Assembly: GCA_038210655.1 (NCBI GenBank)
Contig: JBBQWM010000004.1
Location: 147,554-211,553, forward strand
Origin: 54-19 sp038210655
GTDB taxonomy: Bacteria; Chloroflexota; Chloroflexia; Chloroheliales; Chloroheliaceae
DNA: 64,000 nucleotides
Direction of reading: 5' to 3'
This document shows, piece after piece, positions 42,421-50,872 of this stretch (positions within the stretch are counted from its first letter, which is position 1; the number at the start of each line of letters is the position of its first letter). The position numbers were made by a program, and so were the translations under genes. The notes under the pieces are model-generated. The model had not been told where the DNA came from and searched no databases. It was given only the letters and a program-made list of their open reading frames with translations.

Positions 42421-42556
42421 TTGTCGGGAGAAAGGTCAGTTGGCAGCCGCTAATATGGGCCTGCCGGAAAATTTTCTAAAGTGCCAGGAGAGGCTTAGAT
42501 GAACAGAACTAGCCTAACGACTCCCTCTGTCCTATTCATCCCTCATCCCTCATCCC

Positions 42557-44407
42557 TTATTTGTTCTCCGTCGGTGGTATCTGGAACTTGGCAAAAAGCT
42601 GTTCCGCGATATTCTTGACCACCGGGGCGGCGGTATTACTACCCCAGGGCGTATCTTTGGTCTTATCGTAACGCACCAGGATGATAAAGCGCGGGTTATC
42701 CGCCGGAGCGTAGGCGATAGTCGAACCGATAGTCAGTTCACTATTATAGAGGGTAGTCGTCCCGGTCTTACCGGCGATACGATAACCTTTTACATCGGCT
42801 AAGCGGGTCTCACCCTGGCGTACCGCACTGACCAGCATATCGGTAGTGGTGCGGGCGCTTTCCGGCGAAATCGCCTGGCGTATGACGGTCGGCTTAGTTT
42901 CGCTTATCACGGCATCGCCCCGTGTAATCTTCGAGACTACGTAAGGCTTCATGAGCTTGCCGCCATTGGCAACCGCCGAGACTGCTTGCACCAGTTGGAT
43001 CGGCGTAACGGCCACCGATTGCCCAAAAGCGTTCGTTAGAAAATCCAACGGACTCCAATCTTTGCTGGCTCTGGTCCGCAAGATACTTCCGGCTTCGCCG
43101 CTCAAATCGATCCCGGTTAGTTCGGTGATACCAAAGCGGTTAAGATAGTCGTAGTACTTATCCGGGCCGAATTTTTCGGCGATCCACATCGCGCCCACAT
43201 TGCTGGAGCGTTCCAGAGTTTTGACAACGGTCTGGTTTTTATAGCCTTCCTTGTTAAAGTTGCAGATCGTCTGGCTGTACTTGATGACACAACCGGGCAG
43301 GTCGGCAGCACTATCCGGCTTGACTGTCCCGGTATCGATCCCAATAGCGGCGGTCAGGATTTTGAAGGTACTACCCGGTTCGTAGACATCGCTGACAATC
43401 GGGTCTTTGAGCAGGGCCGGGTCGGTCTTGAAAAACTCGTTCGGGTTGTAGTTCGGAAAGCTGGCCCAGGCCAGGATCGCGCCGGTCTGCGGGTCGGCTA
43501 CTATAGCGATAGCCTTCTCCGCTTTATGCTCGTCCATGCCCTTCTTCAACTCGCGTTCGACCATAAACTGGATCGAGCTATCAATCGTTAGGGTAATATC
43601 GCCGCCTTCGACCGGTGGTTTAAGTTGAATCTGACCCAGCACAATCGGATTGCCCTCCCGGTCATGTTCCGCCAACCTCGTTCCGGCTACCCCTTTGAGT
43701 TCTTTATCGTAGCGGCCTTCGATGCCGTAAGCGCCGACATTCTCATTATTAGCAAAGCCGAGCAATTGGCCCATCAAGTTATTATTCGGATAAGTCCGGC
43801 GCGATTTGGCCTCCAAAAAGATACCCGGCAATTGAGCGGCCTTGACTTGATCGGCTCTATCGCTATCGACGGCGGCAGTAATCAGGTTATAGATATTCTT
43901 ATGTTCGGGAACAAAAGTTACCGCGTCCTTGATTTTAGCCTGGGCTACTTCCGGCAACAGTTTGCCCAACTTATCGGCAACTTTCTCCGACTGGCGTTCG
44001 GTCAAACCTTGCGGGGCGGCATAAATATTGTAAACCCAGATATTCGAGGCCAACAGCAACCCATTGCTATCACGGATAATGCCCCGATTGGCGGCAATCG
44101 GGCTTTCCCAAACCCGCAGTTCAGCCGCCTTCTCTTTGGAGTTGTAGCGATCCTGCACCTGCAAGGTAAAAAGCTGCACCATAATCGCCCCGGCAAACAA
44201 GGTTATTACCACCGCCGAAATCCGTATACGCAAGAAAGGTGACAGCCAAAAGCCGCCCGCCGATTTCGAGTGCGATACTGGCGGCAGCGTCAAATCGTCG
44301 CCTACATCGCCCAGTAGCGAGGGTTTGCGTTGCTCGGTTGTACGGCGCGGTCGTACCGGAGGGGTAGTTCGGGTTGGATTGGGAGGCCGGTCGATAGTCT
44401 GACTCAT
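42557..44407 (-). CDS. ftsI: Septal penicillin-binding protein (class B PBP, FtsI-type)
   Basis: FtsI cross-links septal peptidoglycan as partner of FtsW. 616 aa: Pro/Arg-rich cytoplasmic N-terminus, one membrane span at about 61-82, the PBP dimerisation domain (WESPIAANRGIIRDSNG), and the transpeptidase with active Ser S346 in STFK (346-349), SSN at 401-403 and KTGT at 547-550. There is no PASTA domain at the C-terminus. It follows the FtsL-like gene by 12 bases and is the last gene before the internal gap. The ATG at 44407 is in the usual place for the family. Confidence 0.95.
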   Translation of the reverse strand: MSQTIDRPPNPTRTTPPVRPRRTTEQRKPSLLGDVGDDLTLPPVSHSKSAGGFWLSPFLRIRISAVVITLFAGAIMVQLFTLQVQDRYNSKEKAAELRVWESPIAANRGIIRDSNGLLLASNIWVYNIYAAPQGLTERQSEKVADKLGKLLPEVAQAKIKDAVTFVPEHKNIYNLITAAVDSDRADQVKAAQLPGIFLEAKSRRTYPNNNLMGQLLGFANNENVGAYGIEGRYDKELKGVAGTRLAEHDREGNPIVLGQIQLKPPVEGGDITLTIDSSIQFMVERELKKGMDEHKAEKAIAIVADPQTGAILAWASFPNYNPNEFFKTDPALLKDPIVSDVYEPGSTFKILTAAIGIDTGTVKPDSAADLPGCVIKYSQTICNFNKEGYKNQTVVKTLERSSNVGAMWIAEKFGPDKYYDYLNRFGITELTGIDLSGEAGSILRTRASKDWSPLDFLTNAFGQSVAVTPIQLVQAVSAVANGGKLMKPYVVSKITRGDAVISETKPTVIRQAISPESARTTTDMLVSAVRQGETRLADVKGYRIAGKTGTTTLYNSELTIGSTIAYAPADNPRFIILVRYDKTKDTPWGSNTAAPVVKNIAEQLFAKFQIPPTENK

Positions 44408-44419
44408 CTTAAGACCCTC

Positions 44420-44941
44420 TTACTTAGCTGGTCGGCCCGGTTCCGCCGGGGCCGATCCCCGGAAAGGCCGGGGCAACATTTCGGTTAATTCTCGCCACCA
44501 GTCATTGACCGGGGCCAGCAAGCTGTTAGAATTGGTTTCCGGGGCAACTTCGGTTTGACCCGCCGGAACTTTGACATAGACACTGTTTTTGGCCGGAACC
44601 ATCCCTAATTTGCTGCGGGCTTCTTCATCTACTCGCTTCGGATTCTCGTATTGGGCGATCTGCACCTGTAGCTGGGAGGCTTGCCGGTCGAGTTCGATTT
44701 TTTGCTTTTCCAAGCGCTCGATATTGTACCCATACGAGACAATTGTGCTAGTCTGGCTCAACCAGACTATCGAGGCCAGCGATACCAGAACTGCCACCAG
44801 CATAAAGCGCCAGGCCATCCGCATCCGGCTTGCCCGCATTGTCAGGTTAGCCTTCGCTGCCCGCAGGCGGTCTTGGGCTTTACCTCTCGTCTGGGTTGCT
44901 TGCACCGCTGATCCGCGCGGCCCACGCATCGGTATCTCCAT
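44420..44941 (-). CDS. ftsL: FtsL/DivIC-type division protein
   Basis: A 173-aa bitopic protein: basic cytoplasmic N-terminus, one membrane helix (FMLVAVLVSLASIVWLSQ), then a coiled coil (YNIERLEKQKIELDRQASQLQVQIAQYE) and the ending region ARSKLGMVPAKNSVYV that is usual in FtsL/DivIC. A Pro-rich extracellular tail of about 50 residues follows. FtsL and FtsB/DivIC are hard to tell apart by sequence; the position between rsmH and ftsI points to FtsL, which helps activate FtsW-FtsI together with FtsQ. Confidence 0.82.
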   Translation of the reverse strand: MEIPMRGPRGSAVQATQTRGKAQDRLRAAKANLTMRASRMRMAWRFMLVAVLVSLASIVWLSQTSTIVSYGYNIERLEKQKIELDRQASQLQVQIAQYENPKRVDEEARSKLGMVPAKNSVYVKVPAGQTEVAPETNSNSLLAPVNDWWRELTEMLPRPFRGSAPAEPGRPAK

Positions 44942-44985
44942 CGCCAGCTACTTTCTATCTTATTAACAGGGATAGACTGACCCTG

Positions 44986-45948
44986 TTAAAGCTTTTCCGC
45001 GACCCGCAGCTTTGCACTTCGACTGCGGCGGTTTTGCGCTAATTCCTCGGCGGCGGCTTCGAGCGGCTTTTTGGTAATAATTTTGAGCCGCCGCTCTTTT
45101 GGGAAGGATAAGCCGGGTGGCCCACCTTCCGGGATAATCTTGTCACTCGCTTCGTGCTGCATAAAGCGCTTGACGACCCGGTCTTCCAACGAATGAAAGC
45201 TGATAACTGCCAGTCGTCCGCCCGGCCCCAAAACTTGAAGCGCCCCGGTCAGTCCCTCACTCAACCGTTCTAGCTCGTGGTTGACTTCCATCCGTAGCGC
45301 CTGGAAAACCTTTGTAGCCGGATGGATCGGGCGCTTATCCCGACCAGGGCGACGACCCCCAGCCGCCTTTTCGAGTGCGGCGGCGAGTTGTCCAGTCGTC
45401 TCAAAAGGCTGACCACGACGGGCTTGGACAATCGCCTGCGCCAGGCGACGGCTTTGCGGCTCCTCGCCCAGTTCAAAAAAGAGTTTCATGAGCTTTTCTT
45501 CGGGCCAGGTGTTGACGATCCGGGCGGCGGTCAGATCCCCTTGCACCGGCCCAAAGCGCATATCGAGCGGCCCATCCCCCCGAAACGAAAACCCGCGTCC
45601 TGGGTCGTCCAACTGCATCGAGGACATTCCCAAATCCAGCACCACACCCTGTACTGGTACGAAACTCTCGGTCTGGGCTACCTCAACGATCCTGGCGAAA
45701 TTGGTCTGCACCAACCGGGCGCGATCTCCAAAGGGTGCGAGCCGTTGGGCCGCCAGCCCTAGCGCGACTGGGTCGGCATCCAGTCCTAGCAACCGACCGT
45801 CCGGCCCGCTCGCCTCCAAAATCCCAAAAGCGTGTCCGCCTGCTCCCAGCGTCCCATCCACATACCGACCGCCGGGCTGCACCATTAGCCCCTCGATAGT
45901 CTCGCGGTAAAGTACGGAATAATGGGGGCTGTTAAGTTCATCAGACAT
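44986..45948 (-). CDS. rsmH: 16S rRNA (cytosine1402-N4)-methyltransferase
   Basis: RsmH (MraW) methylates C1402 in the 16S rRNA decoding centre with SAM. 320 aa: HYSVLYRETIEGLMVQPGGRYVDGTLGAGGHAFGILE (SAM motif), VVLDLGMSSMQLDDPGRGFSFRGDGPLDMRFG, then the helical insertion domain and LAVISFHSLEDRVVKRFM. Length and order are normal. A TTTACGATTTGCG repeat lies between it and mraZ (45951-46074), so the two are about 120 bases apart. There is a short gap of 44 bases to the FtsL-like gene. Confidence 0.97.
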   Translation of the reverse strand: MSDELNSPHYSVLYRETIEGLMVQPGGRYVDGTLGAGGHAFGILEASGPDGRLLGLDADPVALGLAAQRLAPFGDRARLVQTNFARIVEVAQTESFVPVQGVVLDLGMSSMQLDDPGRGFSFRGDGPLDMRFGPVQGDLTAARIVNTWPEEKLMKLFFELGEEPQSRRLAQAIVQARRGQPFETTGQLAAALEKAAGGRRPGRDKRPIHPATKVFQALRMEVNHELERLSEGLTGALQVLGPGGRLAVISFHSLEDRVVKRFMQHEASDKIIPEGGPPGLSFPKERRLKIITKKPLEAAAEELAQNRRSRSAKLRVAEKL

Positions 45949-45950
45949 AT

Positions 45951-46074
45951 AATTTACGATTTGCGATTAAAAGCGTCCTTCATTCTAATTTACTAATTTA
46001 CAATAGTTGCCAATCTAAGCGTAGATGTTAAAGCTTAAGAGTGCTTGCAATCGTAAATCGCAAATCGTAAATCA
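45951..46074. repeat. Inverted pair of ATTTACGATTTGCGATT repeats between mraZ and rsmH
   Basis: AATTTACGATTTGCGATT at 45951-45968 faces AATCGTAAATCGCAAATC at 46048-46066, with an extra GTAAATC unit. The same unit is amplified in tandem before murB (33290-33341). The right copy reaches the mraZ stop codon. Confidence 0.75.
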
Positions 46075-46515
46075 GATAACTCCCAGGCTGGCTAACTGTG
46101 AGGCAATACTGCCGGCGTTTTCCTCAACCTGCTCCTGCACTTGCTCCCACAAATCGGGCGACCAGATTTCAACATAATTGTTCATGCCAACCACAACGAC
46201 CTGCGCTTCCTCGCCGCTCAAGCTGGCAAATTCGCGCAACCGGGCCGGGATGTTGATCCGGCCCTGTTTATCCAATTCGACTTCGGCGGCATCGGAAAAG
46301 AAGATACGGCGGAGGCTTCGAGCATTGGGGTCGGCTATCGAGAGGTTGCTAACCTGAGCGGCCAGCTTTTCAAATTGCTCAACCGGATAGAGGGCCAGGC
46401 ATTTATCGAGCCAGCGCGTCACATACATCCGGTCGCCAAGTTCGGCCCGAAAACGAGCCGGAACCGCCATGCGGCCTTTAGTATCAATGCTGTGTTCGTA
46501 GTTGCCCAGAAACAC
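46072..46515 (-). CDS. mraZ: Transcriptional regulator MraZ
   Basis: MraZ is an AbrB-like DNA-binding protein that represses the dcw operon. 147 aa with the two repeated SpoVT/AbrB-like halves: FLGNYEHSIDTKGRMAVPARFRAELGD and ARSLRRIFFSDAAEVELDKQGRINIPARLREFA. The tail after residue 125 is acidic. It starts at GTG 46515, which fits the family N-terminus exactly. It is the first gene of the cluster; three copies of its binding site lie upstream at 46596-46627, so autoregulation is expected. Confidence 0.96.
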   Translation of the reverse strand: MFLGNYEHSIDTKGRMAVPARFRAELGDRMYVTRWLDKCLALYPVEQFEKLAAQVSNLSIADPNARSLRRIFFSDAAEVELDKQGRINIPARLREFASLSGEEAQVVVVGMNNYVEIWSPDLWEQVQEQVEENAGSIASQLASLGVI

Positions 46516-46595
46516 TTATTCAGACTCCCTCTTGCCCCCTATATCAGGGCCGACACCACGCGAACCAACGCTTTAGAAAAGTGTTTTTGGGGAGC

Positions 46596-46627
46596 TTTTC
46601 CCCACTTTTCCCCACTTTTCCCCACTT
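46596..46627 (-). promoter_or_regulatory. MraZ operator: three TGGGG repeats at 10-base spacing
   Basis: On the minus strand TGGGG occurs at 46600-46604, 46610-46614 and 46620-46624, each separated by AAAAG. E. coli MraZ binds TGGGN repeats with 5-base spacers and mycoplasma MraZ binds AAAGTG repeats; this site satisfies both. It begins directly after the predicted start site, so binding would repress. Confidence 0.9.
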
Positions 46628-46635
46628 CTAGCTTA

Positions 46636-46663
46636 ATTATACACATTTCCGATCACTTAGCAA
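46636..46663 (-). promoter_or_regulatory. Predicted promoter of mraZ and the dcw cluster
   Basis: Minus-strand TTGCTA (46658-46663), a 16-base spacer and TATAAT (46636-46641). Predicted start about 46629, just before the MraZ sites. Confidence 0.65.
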
Positions 46664-46963
46664 TACTTAAAACGCCAAATAGTACTAATTTCGTAAAACT
46701 GGCTTCAGGATAAGTGGAATATGGTATTGATACATAATCGAGAAATAAGAACGTGTGTTCTACGCATTGTGGTGCAGAAGCATCATATAGGAAACAGGTA
46801 CTACAAAAGCGGAAAGAAAACTAATCTAACGTAAGATACTTTGTAATGTTTAATTGGTAGAATAGGAAAGGTTAGAAAGGCTTTTCTGGCATTAACCTAG
46901 ATTTTAGTTTAGCTCCACGCAAGCTAATTTTAATAGGTTTTTTATGCCCTAGCCTATACTCAA

Positions 46964-46972
46964 TGCTATAAT
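46964..46972 (+). promoter_or_regulatory. Extended -10 promoter of the glycan gene set
   Basis: TGCTATAAT with no good -35 box. Predicted start about 46979, 54 bases before the first gene. Confidence 0.5.
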
Positions 46973-47032
46973 CGAAACAAAGTTCAGATTACAATCAGAT
47001 ACAGTCTAAGCCACTGAGGCGAGGTAACAGAT

Positions 47033-47728
47033 ATGCCGATAGAACCGAAAGAGCCAATCTGGATCGTCATCCCGGCCTACAACGAACAACGAGCGATTGG
47101 CGATGTTTTGCGTAAACTCCTTCAATTCCCCTACAATATAGTGGTAGTCGATGATGGCTCTGCAGACAAGACTTATCAGGAATGTTTGAAATTTCCAGTT
47201 ACAGTGCTACGCCATACCTGTAATCTCGGTCAGGGGGCCGCTTTGCAGACTGGCATTAGTTACGCCATAAAATCTCTCAATACCCGCTATATTATCACCT
47301 TTGACTCGGACGGGCAGCATAGCGCCGAGGAAATTGTCCGCTTGTTGGAACCACTCAAAAGCGGCGACTATGATGTAGTATTGGGGTCGCGGTTTTTAAG
47401 ACCTGGCGATGCCGTTAACATTCCACAACTGAAAAAAGTTGTTTTAGGCCTAGCAACTGCTTTCACCCGCGCCAGTAGTGGGTTGAAGCTAACTGATACG
47501 CATAATGGGTTTCGGGCCTTAACTGTTGAAGCCGCCGGTAAGATTAATATCAAGCAGAATCGAATGGCGCACGCCTCCGAAATCCTTCAGCAAATCGCCA
47601 CTCTCAAGTTGCGTTACTGCGAAGTCCCGGTCACTATCACATACACCAGCTATTCTAAAGTCAAAGGCCAAAGTCTACTTAACAGTGTAAATATTCTCTG
47701 GGACATGATGCGGAGTAATATAAAATGA
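47033..47728 (+). CDS. Family 2 glycosyltransferase (DPM1-like)
   Basis: A 231-aa GT-A enzyme: IWIVIPAYNEQRAIGDVLRKLL, VVVDDGSADKT (nucleotide-sugar site), HTCNLGQGAALQTGISYA, YIITFDSDGQHSAEEI (metal DXD-type site) and VLGSRFL. It resembles dolichyl- or undecaprenyl-phosphate sugar transferases that charge a lipid carrier at the cytoplasmic face. It lacks membrane spans. The next gene overlaps it by four bases (ATGA) and encodes a DUF2304 protein, a common partner of such enzymes. This starts the surface-glycan set. Confidence 0.93.
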   Translation: MPIEPKEPIWIVIPAYNEQRAIGDVLRKLLQFPYNIVVVDDGSADKTYQECLKFPVTVLRHTCNLGQGAALQTGISYAIKSLNTRYIITFDSDGQHSAEEIVRLLEPLKSGDYDVVLGSRFLRPGDAVNIPQLKKVVLGLATAFTRASSGLKLTDTHNGFRALTVEAAGKINIKQNRMAHASEILQQIATLKLRYCEVPVTITYTSYSKVKGQSLLNSVNILWDMMRSNIK

Positions 47729-48108
47729 ATCTCAGTCAGATTATACTTATTACCCTGGTGCTGGTTTTCGCCCTTTACGTCTTCCGCTTCCGAACAGTAC
47801 TACGCGATAGAATTATCTATTTATCCCTAATTGCTGCCGGTATGACCTTTATTATCGCACCGGAACTTTCGACCCAGGTCGCTAACATGGTTGGCATCGG
47901 GCGCGGTACCGATCTAGTGCTTTACGCCTTTATCATGTTCACTCTGTTCAATAATGTGAGCCTGACCTCCCAACTCAAAAAGACCGATCAGCAGATCACC
48001 GCTCTGGTACGGCATACCGCGATTGCCGAAGCACGAGTAGGTACTATTCAACAATTGCAACCCTATAACTCATCTGATTTTTTGACCAAGGAGAAATCGA
48101 TTGACTGA
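47725..48108 (+). CDS. DUF2304 family membrane protein
   Basis: A 127-aa protein with three membrane segments (IILITLVLVFALYVFRF, IIYLSLIAAGMTFIIAP, TDLVLYAFIMFTLFNNVS) and a cytoplasmic helical tail (LKKTDQQITALVRHTAIAEA). The layout fits DUF2304, small membrane proteins next to GT2 enzymes of the DPM1 type, which may anchor or stabilise the transferase. It overlaps the GT2 gene by four bases and the following methyltransferase by eight, so the three are co-translated. Confidence 0.85.
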   Translation: MNLSQIILITLVLVFALYVFRFRTVLRDRIIYLSLIAAGMTFIIAPELSTQVANMVGIGRGTDLVLYAFIMFTLFNNVSLTSQLKKTDQQITALVRHTAIAEARVGTIQQLQPYNSSDFLTKEKSID

Positions 48109-48871
48109 AATCCACAAAACGACAGAAGAGCAAATCCAGTCTGAGCTTTTTGATAGAATTGGCAATCAGTATGAACTGCACTATTCCGACCAGTCCAGCC
48201 AAAAATATCGGGCTATTTTTTACAATATGCCTATGACCGAAGGGTTGGATCTTTCAGGGAAACAGGTGCTTGAGGCCATGTGCGGTAGTGGTCAGACTAC
48301 CCAGTTTTTAGCCTCTAAAGGTGCCAAAGTTACCGGTCTGGATATTTCGTCTCAGATGACCGATTCTTTCAAAAAGAGCTTCCCTACATACAAAGTAATT
48401 ACAGGCTCTATTCTGGATACCGGGCTTGAGGACGCTTCTTTTGATTGTGTAGTGTTGGTAGGTGGTTTACATCACCTGCATCCTTACGTGGAAAATGCTA
48501 TAGATGAGATTTACAGGGTTTTGAAACCAGATGGGTATTTTTGTTTTGTAGAACCGCATGCTAAGTCATTACCTGATAAAGCCCGCAAACTTTGGTATAG
48601 ATTTGACAAGAACTTTTTTGAAAAGAATGAGGGTTCAATAGATTTTGACGAGTTGGCAGCGAAGAATATAACCCGGTTTAAGGTTTTGAAAACTAAATAC
48701 CTGGGTAATGTAGCTTATATGTTGGTACTGAACACTCTTATTCTTCGGATACCCCAGAGGATCAAGCGCTACTATACACCTTTCCTGCTTAAAATAGAAT
48801 TTTTTCTCAGCCGCTTCCAGACTAAAACCTTCTCGTGCTTCATAGTAGGCCAATGGCAGAAAAAAGACTAA
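48101..48871 (+). CDS. Class I SAM-dependent methyltransferase of the glycan set
   Basis: A 256-aa protein with the methyltransferase fold at about 45-150: VLEAMCGSGQTTQFLASKGAKVTGLDISSQM (SAM site), ASFDCVVLVGGLHHLHPYVENAIDEIYRVLKPDGYFCFVEP. The C-terminal ~100 residues are basic and may lie on the membrane (TLILRIPQRIKRYYTPFLLKIEFFL). The start is TTG at 48101 with AAGGAG nine bases upstream, inside the end of the DUF2304 gene. The location suggests methylation of a sugar or lipid-linked glycan; this is inference. Confidence 0.87.
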   Translation: MTEIHKTTEEQIQSELFDRIGNQYELHYSDQSSQKYRAIFYNMPMTEGLDLSGKQVLEAMCGSGQTTQFLASKGAKVTGLDISSQMTDSFKKSFPTYKVITGSILDTGLEDASFDCVVLVGGLHHLHPYVENAIDEIYRVLKPDGYFCFVEPHAKSLPDKARKLWYRFDKNFFEKNEGSIDFDELAAKNITRFKVLKTKYLGNVAYMLVLNTLILRIPQRIKRYYTPFLLKIEFFLSRFQTKTFSCFIVGQWQKKD

Positions 48872-48929
48872 TTATTCTTCAGATCAACCCGAAATTATTA
48901 GCCCTAATAACACGGAGATAAAACGCAAC

Positions 48930-49295
48930 TTGATAATAATCGTTCTTCTGGCAATTGAGATACTAGGCTTAGCGACAGGTCAAATCCTCTTTAAAAAAAG
49001 CATTGACCAGGTAGGGGGGTTTTTAAAAGACAAAGAACCTATCTGGGTTTCTTTATTTAATCTCTTTACTAATTTTACTTTTTTAGCGGGTTTGGCATCC
49101 TACGCAATTGCTACCCTGTTATGGTTTTACATTCTGGCCCGCTATGAACTTAGTTTTGTTTATCCTTTTATAAGCTTAACTTTTATTGTAACTTTTATAG
49201 GAGCGCGATTTGTGCTAGGCGAAACCATCAGTGTACAACGCTGGCTTGCGGTTGGATTGGTCTGCGCTGGAGTCGCTTTGATGTTCCGCTCCTAA
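48930..49295 (+). CDS. Small EamA/SMR-like membrane transporter
   Basis: A 121-aa protein with four membrane segments (VLLAIEILGLATGQILF, LFNLFTNFTFLAGLASYAIATLLWFYIL, FVYPFISLTFIVTFIGARFVLGE, WLAVGLVCAGVALMF). It is one half of an EamA-type unit, like the ArnE/ArnF flippase subunits or SMR pumps, and would work as a dimer. The conserved FVYPFISLTF and LGE are kept. It starts at TTG with GGAG 12 bases upstream. Next to glycan genes a role in moving lipid-linked sugars across the membrane is likely, but not shown. Confidence 0.75.
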   Translation: MIIIVLLAIEILGLATGQILFKKSIDQVGGFLKDKEPIWVSLFNLFTNFTFLAGLASYAIATLLWFYILARYELSFVYPFISLTFIVTFIGARFVLGETISVQRWLAVGLVCAGVALMFRS

Positions 49296-49380
49296 CTAAA
49301 CCTTCTAAATTAAGATTAAGCAGTACAAATTTGTCTCATAGATAGATAACTTGTTCTAATTGAATTAGGTGTTGCAGCAA

Positions 49381-50823
49381 ATGATAAATACCACAACTCA
49401 GGAAAAAGTATTGCCTGACTCTAAACTGAATAACTTTCTCCTCACTCTCTTTACCAATACTGAAAGAACTTTCTTGCTAGTGGGAGTGATTTTTGGATTT
49501 TTGTTTTTGTTTATAATGCCACCTTTTCAGGTTCCCGACGAAAACCGTCATTTTTATCGGGCTTATCAAGTTTCAGACGGAGGGATTATTGCTCAAAGAG
49601 AAGGTAATATAAGTGGAGGTTTATTACCAAAAAGCCTCCTTACAACTTATGATACTATTTCGGCTGATGTTCCACACAATCCTGAGAACAAAATCAATTT
49701 TCAAGATGTTACCAAGATGTTGAGCCTGCCGCTTAACCGTGACGATAAAACGTTCATCGATTTTTCAGGCTCGGCGATTTATACGCCGGTTCCTTATCTT
49801 CCTGCAACGTTAGGGATTACCCTGGGTAAAATATTTGGTTCATCGCCGCTAGTGTTGATGTACCTGGGTAGGATTACCAATTTGCTGGTAGCACTTTGGC
49901 TGACTTATCTTGCAATCAAGATTACACCAGTTTGCAAATGGGTCTTCTTCGTGCTGGCTTTGACCCCAATGGCGATTCATCAAATGGCCTCGTTGTCCGC
50001 CGACAGTTTCACCAATGCGATTTCGATGCTGTTTGTAGCCTGGGTCTTTCAGTTTGTGTTCGATAAAAACCGCAATCCAAACAACAAGGACCTCGTAATT
50101 TTGCTGGCCCTTTCACTAGGGCTGACCCTTGCCAAGCAAGCCTATTTACCGCTTTTGCTACTCTATTTCCTTATTCCATACAAAAAGATTGGAAGTATCA
50201 AAAAATATCTGGGAGTGGGAGCCGGAATGCTTTTTGCCAACTTATTAGCATTGGCAGTTTGGTCGTCGTTGGCTTTAGGCGTGTTCGCTCTAAAAGCGGA
50301 AGGCACAACCGTCTCACCGGGCGACCGCTTGCGCGGTATCCTGACCAATCCATTCAATTTTATCCAGATTGTACTAAACGAGTATAGCGTGAAATGGTTC
50401 TGGTACTTCGAAGAATTTATTGGAGACCTCGGCTGGTTGGATACCAAATTGCCGATTCTCTTTCAGTTACTCTTTGGGGCAATGTTAATCTTTGTAGCTC
50501 TAACTAGTGCCAATCCGCAAATCGGGATAAATCTAGTAACCAAACTCAAACTCTTTGGCATTTTTGGGCTAGGAATACTTTCACTCTCGATTTTGGCTTA
50601 TATTTCCTGGGCACCTCTGAACCAGGTGGTTGACTTGCAACTCCAGGGTCGTTATTTTATTCCTTTCATGCCTTTGTTTTTCATCTTGTTCTATAACCAG
50701 CGCTACCGACGTAATACTTCTAACTATCGTTACGGAATGACCCTGGTTTTCTTTCTCTTTCTCAGCCTAAGCTTGACACTTTGGATTATCCTTAATCGTT
50801 ACTACGGGAACGCTCCATCATAA
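49381..50823 (+). CDS. DUF2142 family polytopic membrane protein
   Basis: A 480-aa protein with about ten spans. The first loop after segment 1 has MPPFQVPDENRHFYRAYQVSDGG, the DUF2142 hallmark; a large extracytoplasmic loop follows, then SGSAIYTPVPYLPATLGI and LTPMAIHQMASLSADSFTNAISMLFVAW. DUF2142 proteins are thought to be GT-C-like enzymes of surface polysaccharide or teichoic-acid-type pathways. I use the ATG at 49381 with AGGTG nine bases upstream; a GTG four codons earlier is in frame. Codon use is richer in A+T than the surrounding cell-wall genes, as in the whole 47-52 kb block. Confidence 0.82.
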   Translation: MINTTTQEKVLPDSKLNNFLLTLFTNTERTFLLVGVIFGFLFLFIMPPFQVPDENRHFYRAYQVSDGGIIAQREGNISGGLLPKSLLTTYDTISADVPHNPENKINFQDVTKMLSLPLNRDDKTFIDFSGSAIYTPVPYLPATLGITLGKIFGSSPLVLMYLGRITNLLVALWLTYLAIKITPVCKWVFFVLALTPMAIHQMASLSADSFTNAISMLFVAWVFQFVFDKNRNPNNKDLVILLALSLGLTLAKQAYLPLLLLYFLIPYKKIGSIKKYLGVGAGMLFANLLALAVWSSLALGVFALKAEGTTVSPGDRLRGILTNPFNFIQIVLNEYSVKWFWYFEEFIGDLGWLDTKLPILFQLLFGAMLIFVALTSANPQIGINLVTKLKLFGIFGLGILSLSILAYISWAPLNQVVDLQLQGRYFIPFMPLFFILFYNQRYRRNTSNYRYGMTLVFFLFLSLSLTLWIILNRYYGNAPS

Positions 50824-50872
50824 ACCTTTAAGGTGGCACTCACTCTTTATAGTTTCGAGACCTTAAACGATA

